Source: Myxococcus sp. RHSTA-1-4
Lineage (GTDB): Bacteria > Myxococcota > Myxococcia > Myxococcales > Myxococcaceae
Assembly (NCBI RefSeq): GCF_020037125.1
Contig: NZ_JAIQDG010000020.1
Location: forward strand, 62,001 to 126,000
Length of the DNA stretch: 64,000 bases
Reading direction: 5' to 3'
Under the pieces are notes generated by a model. The model did no database searches. It was not told the origin of the DNA and was given only the letters and a program-made list of their open reading frames with translations. This document shows positions 42,101-48,200 of this stretch, one piece after another. The translations under genes were made by a program, and so were the position numbers. Numbering within the stretch: position 1 is the first letter of the stretch; the number at the start of each line of letters is the position of its first letter.

Positions 42101-42264
42101 GTGCCCTGCCACGCGCGCGTGAAGGCGCCCAGGTCCAGCCGCCCGCGCAGCTCGCAGACAAGCTGGTTGAAGTACAGCCCCTGTCCCGGCTCGGCAATGG
42201 CGTGGAAGAGCATGCCGCCCTGCAAGGGCGACAGCGGGTACAGATCCTCGATGTTGTCGCTCAT
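24157..42264 (-). CDS. Five-module nonribosomal peptide synthetase with terminal thioesterase
   Basis: This 6035-residue synthetase is the last protein of the assembly line. Approximate domain order: C 5-440, A 440-950, PCP to 1030, E 1030-1500; C 1500-1930, A 1970-2480, PCP; C 2585-3010, A 3030-3540, PCP; C 3645-4070, A 4090-4600, PCP; C 4705-5125, A 5140-5640, PCP 5660-5735; TE 5750-6020 with GWSMGG and a GDHYSVL histidine. Reading the ten-residue specificity codes by eye gives DLTKVGEVGK (Asn), DVQFVAQVVK (Pro), DALWLGGTFK (Val), DAKDVGVVDK (Glu) and DALHLGCLFK (unassigned). The first two C domains follow E domains and look DCL-type (opening EDLYPL); the other three look LCL-type (HHIVSDG/HHIISDG). 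Its ATG overlaps the upstream stop (ATGA), so it is translationally coupled. Confidence 0.95.
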   Translation of the reverse strand: MSDNIEDLYPLSPLQGGMLFHAIAEPGQGLYFNQLVCELRGRLDLGAFTRAWQGTVAAHPVLRTALVWDDVDEPVQVVLHEVDLPLRTEDWRDLSPEARDARLAAFLEQDRRDGFDLSRAPLVRLTLLRTADEAHRLVFSHSHLVLDGWSVPLVLRDVFALYEGTLAGRPPRLASPRPFRDYIGWLAERDLAVTEAFWRRELAGFHEPTPTGAGQGEGQGRATRVLHLPSDTTAALNAFARRHGLTASTLVQGAWAMVLGHVSGSEDVVFGTTVSGRPPDLAGVEDMVGLFINTQPVRVRLSPDEPWLEWLRRIQEVQVEARQHEHAPLVKVQRWSGVPAGTPLFDTLVVFENYPLDAALTSASRALEVRDVSAVETDHFALTLIASNGTRLPLHLRYDRTRFTEAFADAQLERLRRVLEALVARPEGRLGELPLLSEAERHQLLVAWNDTRTDFPDRATVHGLFQEQVARTPDAVAVSMGDTRLTFRELDARSNQLAHYLRGRDVRPGTLVGLCFRRSPDMVVALWAVLKAGGAYVPIDPAWPASRLSFLMEDTGVPVLLTEKALASTLPVSSRVLLCVDSEWERTAEREPVTPPEPLATAGDLAYLIYTSGSTGRPKGVMVEHRGVVNYLCWALRAYGITEGSGSPVHSPLSFDLTVTSLIAPLVAGRPVVLVPEEAGVEGLGEALRAGSHFSLVKLTPTHLRMLAQQLRPDEAAGRARAFVIGGEALTAEGVAFWREHAPDTRLINEYGPTETVVGCCVYTVSAADPASGPVAIGRPIANTRLYVLDAHLRPVPVGVPGELFIGGTGVARGYWRRPELTAERFIPDAFGTEPGARLYRTGDRVRWRADGRLEYLGRTDFQVKVRGYRIELGEIESALRTHPSVGDAVAVVRDDSPSGARLVAYVVPPGAEGSTAKPDAAVLRAFLGERLPEYMVPSAIVALEAFPLSANGKVERRALPAPGYAMEVTEAYVGPRDAKEDALAAVWAQVLGRPRVGIHEDFFELGGDSILGIQVISRAAQAGLHLTAKQLFEHRTVARLAAVAAEASSVKVEQGPVTGPVELTPIQRWFFERELPEPHHFNQALRFILRERVRVEHLERALQHLREHHDTLRLRFRRDGQGGWYQELGGLEGTLPLETVDLSGLTPDARRAAVVSHATSAQAGLDLTTGDLARAVLFDSGPEAPQELLLVVHHLAVDAVSWRVLLEDLLTAYRQLRADEPVRLPPKTLSFQAWASRLVEHARSHAAREEADFWLGLPWERVARLPVDVEAGAANTEGASRMVEVALEAAETQALLHDVAKACRARPDELLLGALAHVLRRWTGAPCVRVEMEGHGREDLFEGVDLSRTVGWFTSIYPVLVDPDGVGPGAWLRSAKEALRRIPGRGVGYGVLRYLSPDPVLRERLSALPPPEVGFNYLGQLDHVLPATAPLALSDGSVGPTRAPGGKRAHLLDVDCAVTGGRMRLMLTYGTGVHRAETVERLAHELLGALRELIAQGTSEDPRGLAPSDFPLAKLGQGELDALADRLAAKGGRLRDVEDLYPLAPLQQGILFHHLQEDETQPYFNQLAFEVDGGLDVKAFTEAWRQTAMQFSILRTAFFWEGLDAPLQAVMREVEPSVTVEDWRSVAPADLEARVAAFFAEDRRRGVVLTRAPLFRLTLLRTGERVWRVVFSVTHLLLDGWSTQLVTRDVFTRYEALRRGLTPPRRDVRPYRDYIAWLGRQDLGAARKFWRKALADFTEPTRVDVGGASRAPAGRGEQELRLATEETAALVAFARQQGVTPGTLLQAAWALLLGRYSGRDDVLFGLTVSGRPPELPGIEGMVGMFINAIPVRVRLPPSQAVGPWLKALQGWLQEARQYEVAPLVEVRRWSEVPPGPPLFESLFIYENYPMEAALSTPSDELVVRNPSSVEVDHHPLTLMAVPGRELLLKLTYDSARFDAAAVRGMLGHVRQLLGELRGKAGQPLSELSLLGAEERRRVLVEWNDTAREPPPRVPVHRPVEAQATRTPDAVAVTDGTHSLTYAELDSRANRLAHHLVSLGVPGGGTVGLCLDKSLDMAVAVLAALKAGAACLPLDPNYPSERLAFMLEDSGAPVVLTQSHLASSLYVDLGAHRVCVDTEASAIARHPAHAVARELPPEATCYLIYTSGSTGQPKGVALPHRALSNLLAWQLRQSVNPAATTLQFAALSFDVSFQEMFSTWWAGGTLVLPTGGLRQDMPALLDFMDRTGVERMFLPFVALQAMADAATHGATVPRALREVVTAGEQLQVTSALVAFFEKLPGCVLENQYGPSETHVVSAHRLQGAPSTWPRLPSIGGPLPHCQLHVLDPYGQPCPVGVPGELFLGGTHLAHGYAGRPGLTAEKFVPHPFSGVPGARLYRTGDLARWKSDGTVEFLGRLDGQVKLRGFRVETGEVEAALRAYEDVRDAAAVVREDVPGDRRLVGYLVLAVPPDALDLESLRAFLQQRLPEYMVPSAFVTLEALPLTPSGKVNRKALPRPDLGAGGREDFEPPRTATEEVLAGLFAEVLGLEKVGRNGHFFELGGHSLMATRAVSRLRGAFGIELPLRELFEAPTVAALASRIERLTHAGTSLTAPPLVPRADRTSAPPLSFAQQRLWFLDQFEPGSAAYNMPAAVRLRGPLETQALERSFRELVRRHESLRTTFRAEDGVAVQVISPEPVVSFRPVEPGSREEAWRQVEQEVARPFDLSRGPLLRTTLLKLAPEDHILVLVMHHIVSDGWSTGVLVREVAALYDAFSQGLPSPLPELPVQYADYAVWQRGWLQGEVLEAQLDYWRKQLEGAARALELPTDRPRPAAQTFRGGFRKQTWPKALWRQVEALSRREGATPFMVLLAAYQAVLSRYSGQEDLCVGSPIAGRTHAETEGLIGFFANTLVLRSRVRPEASFLELLAQVRDVTLGAYAHQDVPFEKLVEALLPERDLSHGPLFQVSLALQNTPLPEMKLRKGLSLTGMEPDTRTSKFDFSLAVEEVPEGVLAELNYNSDLFEPETADRLLGHVRVLLEAAAAEPRRPLSLLPLMGAEEQRRLVEEWSGRTAAYPREQSLAELFEAQALETPQAVAVEYEGLRLTYAELNGRANQLAHHLMRMGVGAEERVGLCLERSLELVVGVLGILKAGAAYVPLDASYPRERLGWMKREAGVAVLVAREKLAEVVGGGGERVVCVDTEWDAIARQPESNPPSRVGGGNLAYVMFTSGSTGRPKGVGVPHRAVTRLVVGTDCARFGPEEVWLQLAPISFDASTLELWGALLHGAKLVVYPAGTPSLEELGRKLEEAGVTSLWLTAALFEQVQAHQPSALSRVKQVLAGGDVLPPARVRERLAAGGVLINGYGPTENTTFSTTHRMDTPDAGGTRSVPIGRPIVNTTAYVLDAAMQPVPVGVPGELYVGGDGLAVGYVGRPELTAERFVPNPFGRGERLYRTGDRVRWRGDGTLEFLGRADNQVKVRGFRIEPGEVEAALRRQGREAVVVVREDTPGDKRLVAYVVAPEAGAAAIQEALRQTLPEYMVPSAVVPLEVLPLTPNGKVDRRALPAPDSRPSAQREYLAPRAGTEQALAALWSEVLGGEQPGRDEDFFALGGHSLLATRLISRIRASLGVELPLRTLFESPTLEALATRIDAARRDGSASEAPPLVPVPRTESLPLSFAQHRLWFFDQLTPGSAAYNIPISMLVEGTPRLDALRQAFSVLVARHESLRTTFAVHEGQPVQVIHAPADFPLSVEDLSALPEAGRRDAARRRAVQEALRPFDLGRGPLLRACLLRLAPEEHVLVLVMHHIISDGWSMGVLVRELGALYAVFSEGLPSPLPALTVQYADYAVWQRQWLSGGPMEAQLGWWKQRLAGAPPHLELPTDKPRPAVLSHQGATVPVRLPRALSDALTALAQREGATPFMVLLAGFQVLLARYSGQEDISVGSPIAGRTRAETEGLIGFFVNTLVMRAQVRPRATFRELLAQVRESTLGAYEHQDLPFEKLVEALQPARDLSRSALFQVLFVLQNAPVEALALPSLSLKPLEVEGTESARFELTLNLGETPDGFAGILLFNTDLFTRGTAARMVDHLQVLLESVTTNPDPRLSELPLMTPAERQQVLRAWNDTAADFPRDVSIHRLFEQQALRTPDAPAVRFEDSVLTFARLDARANRLAHWLRSRGVGPEACVALCLERGVDMVVAVLGILKAGGAYVPMDPASPRERLVFMLQDCGARLVLTWRDLASRFEGSSAEAVCLDDPRITESLARESEGPPPHVTSPEHLAYVIYTSGSTGTPKGVMVRHRSVLNLRHALARTVYAGQPSGLRVSVNAPLAFDASVKQLVQLLDGHCLCIVPDATRQDPDAMLAWLHRHRVDVLDCTPSLLRLLVRSGMLLAGSAPRLLVPGGEAIDDALWQQLAAAPRTRTFNVYGPTECTVDSTASVVRPETRPTIGGPLANVQVYVLDAWLRPVPVGVPGELFISGEGLARGYLRRPELTAERFLPDAFSTTPGARMYRTGDKVRWLADGTLDYLGRTDFQVKLRGFRIELGEIEAALTLHPAVRQALVLSREDVPGIPRLVAYVVVAPGAAVEAEALRASLKQRLPEYMVPTAFVPMEAFPLTSNGKVDREALPAPDASALATAHVYEPPGTAMEETLAALWAEVLRVERVGRRDDFFALGGHSLLATQVVARLRAVLGVEVPLRTLFEAPTLGALALRVEQASRSLVLPPLRPVPREGALPLSFAQQRLWFLDQLQPGGTAYNMPAVFRLEGTLDVAALERAFTELVRRHESLRTTFRDDGGTPVQVIHPAAPFPLPVVDLTGREDREAEALRLATEAVRPFDLSTGPLLRASLLRLAGDAHVLLLDMHHIVSDGWSIGVLVRELAALYHAFSTGQSSPLPPLPLQYADVAVWQRSWMRGEALDAQLTWWREHLEGAPHALELPTDFARPPVRSFRGASVPVRLSRPLSDALRAFCREQAVTPFMALLGAFQALLSRYSGQDDFVVGSPIAGRRFAELEGLIGFFVNTLALRARLGGRPSFQELVARVREATLGAQAHQDIPFEKLVESLASGRSLERSPLFQVFFTLHNAPRSALAGEGLSIRPVEVKNPTAKFDLELALSELPEGFSGQLIYNADLFLPATAQRLAQGFTHFLETLLGRPRQPVHTLPLLSGDALRSVLAGFNRAPEDFPADETMTGVFARVAAARADAVAVEFGSRRLTYAQLDAASSQLAHLLVARGVRPDAPVALALERSMELIVSLLAILKAGGAYLPLDTSYPRERLDAMLEDARPVLLLTSSAHLGSVPAPESLPVLLMDGVQEALRAQPAHAPTVALSPQHLAYIDFTSGSTGRPRGVAITHRAVLRTVCNAPYADLSADESFLLIAPISFDASTLEVWGPLLNGGRLVVFPPTSPGDLDQLSTVLQEHSVTTLHLTAGLFSQMVDSHLRGLRGVRQLLTGGDVISAPHVRRVLDTLRIPVTACYGPTESTLFTSCFRMTSSAQVPGAVPIGTPITATRVYLLDASMQPVPVGVPGELFIAGEGLARGYVRSPAPTAERFVPNPFASEPGARMYRTGDLARWRPDGVLEFLGRKDFQVKVRGFRVELAEVEAALLAFPGVREAVALAREDVPGDKRLVGYAAAEPSLDLGALRAHLQRRLPEYMVPSALVRLDALPLTANAKVDRKALPAPDARVASRPFVPPRTLTEQRLAALWAQVLRVEKVGVHDDFFELGGHSLLATQVVARVRAELGVDLPLRALFEAPTVERLASWLEGARHDGPERHCVTLQPEGTNTPVFFVHAVGGAVGPYRELARRLGPGRPFHGFQAAGMDGREPPLESVEALARRYVEAVRAVRPEGPYVLGGWSMGGVVAFEMARELERQGQRVELLVLLDSFAPADEVPVREPEGALLLAGMAMDLARTAGMEPTLRPELLADLSEDEQLARVARHAREAGWLPPEVEEADLRAWRDVMRANMRAFAAYQPGDYGGPVLLLRAKDTKRAHAVDATHGWSRWVKSRLTVRDVPGDHYSVLRAPHVDTLAARLAEYLEGAAEDGDRREEG

Positions 42265-45200
42265 CGCGTCTTCTTTCCGAACCGGGCGGCCAGCTTGTCG
42301 AGCTGCGCCTGCTTCACCTTCGCGAGCGGGAAGTCGGACGGAGAGTGCCCGCCCGCCTCCGGCGACCGCGACGCCTCCACCAGTGCCTTGAGCCGCGCGA
42401 GGAAGTCCTCCGCCACGCGCGCCACCGTCTCGCGCCGGTGCACGGCCTCGCTGAAGGTCCACGTCACCTCCAGCCGCCCGTCACGCACGGCGCTCGTCAC
42501 GTCCAGGAGGTACGGCCGGCGCGAGCTGGCGGCCCGCTGCCGCAGCCCCTCGCCTTCCGGCGCGAGCACGAAGGGCGCCCCCGCCCCCACGGCCCCGTCC
42601 ACCTGCCCCAGGTGGTTGAAGCCGACCTCCGCGGCGGGCAGCGCCGCCAGCGCCGTGTCTCGCGCCACGTACCGCAGCAGGCCCCAGCCCATGCCCTGCG
42701 ACGGCACCGCGCGCAGTCCTTCCTTCACCGCGCGCAGCGCCTCGCCGGGGCCGTGCGTGCCTCGAAGGTCCAGCAGCGCCGGGAAGAAGCGCGTGAACCA
42801 GCCCACCGTGCGGGAGACGTCCACGCCCGGGAGCACCTCCTCGCGGCCATGACCCTCCACGTCCACCAGGGCCGCGCTCCGGCCCGTCCAGGCCGCCAGC
42901 GCCTGCGCCAGCGCGGTGAGCAGCGGGTCCTGCGGCTGCGTGTGCCACGCCTTCGGCACGTCGTGCAGCAGGGCCTTCGTCTCCTCCGCGTCCAGCGCCA
43001 CGCGCAGCGTGCGCGCGGTGGCCTCGGTGTTGACGCCGCCGGAGAAGTCCACCGGCAGCCGCGAGGCCTCGGTCCACGGCCGCTCCAGCCACCACGCCCG
43101 CTCCGTGGCCAGCTTCTCCGAGCGCGCCAGCGACTCCAGTCCGCGCGCCCACGCCTGGAAGGACGTCGTCTTGGGCGGCAGCCGCACGGCCTCACCCGCC
43201 GCGAGCCGCGCGTACGCCGCCGCCAGGTCCTCCAGCAGGATGCGCCACGACACCGCGTCCACCGCGAGGTGGTGCACCGCCAGCATCAGCCGCGCCGGCT
43301 GCCCCGCCCCCAGCTCCAGCAGCGCCGCCCGGACGAGCGGGCCCTCCAGCCGCAGCGACTGCTGCATGGCCGCGGCCCGCCGCTCCAGTTCCTCCCCCTT
43401 CGCATCCCCGGACACGGTGGACAGGTCCACGCGCTCCAGCATCACCGGCGCGCCAGGTGCCTCGGACGCCTGATGCCAACCGTCCTCCGCCCGGGCGAAG
43501 CGCAGGCGGAGCGCGTCATGGTGCTCCACCACGTGCGCCAGCGCCCGCTCCAGCAGCGCCGGTTCCAACGCGGCCCGGGCCTCGAGCAGCAGCGACATGT
43601 TCCAGTGGTGCGGCTCCTCCAGCCCCAGCTCGAAGAACCAGCGCTGGATGGGCGTGAGCGCCACCGGCCCCACCACGGGGCCCTGCTCGGCCTGCACGGC
43701 GAGCCGCGTCCCCGCCACCGTCGCCAGCCGGGCAACCGTGGGGTTCTGGAAGAGCTGCTTCGGTGACAGCTCGATGCCCGCCGCCCGGGCCCGGGTGATG
43801 ATCTGCAGGCCCAGGATGGAGTCGCCGCCCAGCTCGAAGAAGTCATCGTGGACGCCCACGCGCTCCACGTTGAGCACCTCGCGCCAGATGGCGGCGAGCG
43901 TCTCCTCCACCTCCGTGCGCGGAGCCACGGCCGGAGCGCCCTGGGCTTCCGCCGCCTGCCGCTCCGGCGCGGGGAGCGCGCGAGTGTCCACCTTGCCGTG
44001 CCGGGTGCGAGGCAGCGCGTCCAGCGTCACGAACGCCGCGGGCACCATGTACGGCGGGAGGCGGGACAGCAGCCACGCCTTCAGCTCCGTGGCGGCCAGG
44101 GCACCTTCCCGCGCCTGCACCACGTAGGCGACGAGCCGCTTCGGACCCTTTCCGTCCTCCCTCGCCACCACCGCGGCCTCCTTCACCGCGGGGTTCGCGA
44201 GCAGCGCCACCTCCACCTCTCCCGGCTCGATGCGGAAGCCGCGCACCTTCACCTGCGCGTCCGCGCGGCCCAGGAACTCCAGCGTCCCATCCGCGCGCCA
44301 GCGGGCCAGGTCTCCCGTGCGGTACATCCTCGCGCCGAGCCGGCCGTCGAACGGGTCCGCCACGAAGCGCTCGGCGGTGAGCACCGGCTGTCCCAGGTAG
44401 CCGCGCGCCACGCCCGCGCCACCCACGTACGCCTCGCCCGGAGCACCGGGGGGCGCCAGCCTCCGTCGTGCGTCCAGCAGGTACACCCGGGCCCCGGGCA
44501 CCGCGCGGCCGATGGGCACACTGCCCTGCTCGTCCGGCCGCACGCGGTGCACCGTGCTCCAGATGGTGGCCTCCGTGGGGCCGTACTCGTTGAACAGCGG
44601 CACCGAGGGCAGCGCCTCGTGGTGCGCTCGGGCCAGCTCCAGCGGGCACGCCTCGCCGCCCACGCTCACGGCGCGCAGACCGGACAGGCCGCCCACCGGC
44701 GCCGCCGCGAGCACCTGCCCGTAGAGCGCCGGCACGGAGATGACGTGCGTGACGCCCGCCCTCGCCATCAACTCCGCGAGCTTCCGCGGGTCCTCGCGCT
44801 CCTCCACGTCCGGGTAGCGCAGCGTGCCGCCCTCGAAGAGCGACCAGAGCAGGCCCGCCAGCGAGGCGTCGAAGGTGAACGGCGCCAGCGAGAGCACGAC
44901 GCCGGGCGCGCCGTACACCTCACGCCGGGCCCGCGTCGCGGAGACGAGCTGCCGGTGTTCCAGCACCACACCCCGGGGCCGGCCGGTGGACCCGGAGGTG
45001 TAGACGATGCACGCCGCGTGGTGTGCCTCGGGTCCTCGTGGAGCTTCGCCCTCCACGCCGGACAGCGACTCCAGCGGCACCACCGCCGTGCCCTGGCGCG
45101 AAGGCACGCGCGCACGCCACGCTTCCGACGTGACGACCGCGAGCGCCCGCGTGTCCTCCAGGATGCCGGAGAGCCGCTCCGCCGGGTGCTCCACGTCCAG

Positions 45201-48200
45201 CACCACCGCCGCCGCTCCCGCGCGCATGACGCCGAGCATTCCCGCCACCACGTCCGCGGGCTGCACCAGCGCGAGCGCCACCACCGTGTCCCGTCCCACA
45301 CCCAGGCCCGCCAGGTGCCGGGCCAGCCGCGCCGACAGCGCGTCCACCTCGCGATAGGTGAGCTTCCGGGTGCCGTCCTCCACCGCCACCGCATCCGGAG
45401 TCCGTGCCACCTGCGCCGCGAAGCGCATGGGCACCGTGTCGACGGCGAGCAACTCGGGCGCGGGGGGCGGATTCCATTCCAGCAGGAGCCGCTGGCGCTC
45501 GTCGTCGGACAGCAGGGAGAGCCGCGACAGCCGGCGCTCTGGAGCCGCGGCCACCTCCTCCAGCAGGCGCAGCAGGTGCCCCGACAAGCGGGAGATGGTG
45601 TCCGCGTCGAAGAGGTCGGTGTTGTACTCGATGCCGCCCGTCAGGCCCTCGCGCGTTTCAACGAGGTCCAGCGTGAGGTCCAGCTTGGTGGCGCCCGTGT
45701 GCACCAGCCGGCTGCGGATGTGCACACCGGCCAGGGCCAGCTCGGGCGCGGGCGTGTTGTGCAGCACCAGCATCGTCTGAAAGATGGGCGTGTGGCTCAG
45801 GTCACGGGCCACGTGCAGCGCGTCCACCAGCTTCTCGAACGGCACCTCCTGGTGCGCGAAGCCCCCCAGCGCCGAGCGGCGCACGCGGCCGAGCAACTCC
45901 GTGAAGGTCGGGTCACCCGACAGGTCCGCGCGCAGGGCGATGGAGTTGATGAAGCAGCCGATGAGCGGTTCGATCTCCGGCCGGTTGCGGCCCGCCACCG
46001 GCGTGCCCACCGCGAAGTCCTCCTGCCCGGAGTACACGTGCAGCAGCGACTGCCACGCCGCCATCAGCACCATGAAGGGCGTGGCGCCCTCGCGCCGTCC
46101 CACCGTGGCCAGGGCCTCCGCCAGCTCCCTCGGGACGACGAAGGGCAGCCGCGCTCCCGGGTACGTCTGCACCGGAGGCCGGGGCCGGTCCGTGGGCAGC
46201 CGCAGCACGGGCACGTCCGCCAGCACGTCGCGCCACCAGCCCTGCTCGGCCTTCAGCTCGGGGCCGCGCATCCACTCCTGCTGCCAGACCGAATAGTCCG
46301 CGTACTGCACGGGCAGCGCGGGCAACGGCGACGGCTGGCCTTCCATGAAGGCGCCGTACAGCCGCGCCAGCTCGTGCATCATCACTCCGGCGGACCAGCC
46401 GTCGGAGATGATGTGGTGCAGCGCGAGCAGCAGGACGTGTTCGGTGCCGCTGACACGCAGCAGCGCCGCGCGCAGCAGCGGGCCCGCCTTCAAATCAAAG
46501 GGACGGCGAGCCTCTTCACGGGCCCAGCGGGCGACGTCGTCCTCACTGGCGCCCTCCGACACGGCCAGGACGATGGGCACCTCCAGCGACGGCGCGATGA
46601 GCTGCACCGCGCCCGAGTCGGACATGGCGAAGGTGGTCCGGAGAATCTCGTGCCGGCGCACCACCTCGTTGAGGGCCCGCTCCAGCGCGGCCGCGTCGAG
46701 CGCGCCGGTGAGGATGAGCGTGACCGCGTTGTTGTAGGCGACGTTCCCCGGCTCCAGGTGGTCCAGGTACCAGAGCCGCTGCTGCGCGAAGGACAGCGGC
46801 AGCGGCTTGTCGCGCGGTACTCGGGGAATGGGCGGCGGGCCCTCGGCCTTCTTCGCCGAGGCCCCTGGAGTCGCCGCGGCCTTCGGCGGCCGGGGGCGGC
46901 GCGCCGGCACGGGCAGCGGAGCCAACAACTCCAATGAGCCGTCCAGGCGACGCCGGGCACGGCGTCCCGTCACGAGCCTGCGCTCCCCCTCCTCCGCGGC
47001 CTGCAGCACCCGGAGCGAAGTGGAGCCCGTCGAGTTCCAGAAGCCACGCGGGACACCCGCGCCCGCCACGGCCAGCTCGCCGACCACCCCCGGAGGCACC
47101 GGCCGGCCCCGAGCATCCACCACATCCCAGGAGACCTCCCGCGGCCACGCGGTTGCATCGGAAGGCATCCACGCCCCGAGCCCCGCGTCGCGATGCACGA
47201 CCTCGGCCGGCAGCGAGCGAGCCAGCGAGGCCGCGGCCTCCGCCGTCGCGCCCTCCAGCAGCACGCGCCGTACGGAGCGCAGGGCCTCGGCCGCGCCGGG
47301 CAACTCCGCCAGCGCACGGGCAAGCGTCGCGGTGCAGTGCAGTTGCGTGGCGCCCGAGTCCCGGACCAGCGCCAGCAACGACTCCGCCGCGCCGGGGCCT
47401 TCCTCGAGCGTTGTCACGGGCACGGGTGCCGCGGGCTCCGGCGAATACCGGCCGCGCAGCGCGTCCAGGTGGCTCAGGCCTTCCAGCGTCGCCTCCACCT
47501 CCACGCCGAAGTCCACGAGGCAGGCGACCTCGTCCACGTCGAGCCCGCGCACCCGCTCCACCACGGGGCCACAGGAGTCCGGCGTGCCGAAGAGGCCGCC
47601 GTCCTCCAGGTAGCGCTCAATCCCATGCTCCAGCAGTGCGTCCACATCGGCGGGCGTCAGCGAGCGCGGGTCCATCTTCAGGCCCTGGCTCGCCACGAAG
47701 CCCGCGAGGATGTCCACCGAGCTGCGGAAGTAGTTGAGCAGCGGCTGGCGCACGCGCTGGCGCACCTCGGCGGGGTCCGCGCCGAGGTACGTGTGCATCA
47801 TGAGGCTCACGTGGCCCCGCCCCGCGTGCCCGTGCTGCCGCCACGCCTCGCGGTACAGCGCCACCTTCCCCGCCAGCTCTCCCAGGTGCTGGCCCATCAG
47901 GTTGGTGAGCACGTACGCGCCCAGCTCGCCCGCGAGACGGAAGGTCTCCGGATTGCCCGCCGCGGTGAGCCAGATGGGCAGCACCTTCTGCACGGGGCGA
48001 GGCCGCAGGGACAGCTCCACCTCATCCCCCGCGCCGTTGCGCCGGCGCACCGAACCTCCGCGCCACAGCGACCGCACCTCCTCCAGGCCGCGGAGCATGA
48101 CCTCCTTGCGGCGCGCGTACCGGTCCGGCGCGAAGACGAAGTCGTTGGCGTGCCAGCCCGAGGCGAACGACACACCCACACGGCCGTCGGAGAGGTTGTC

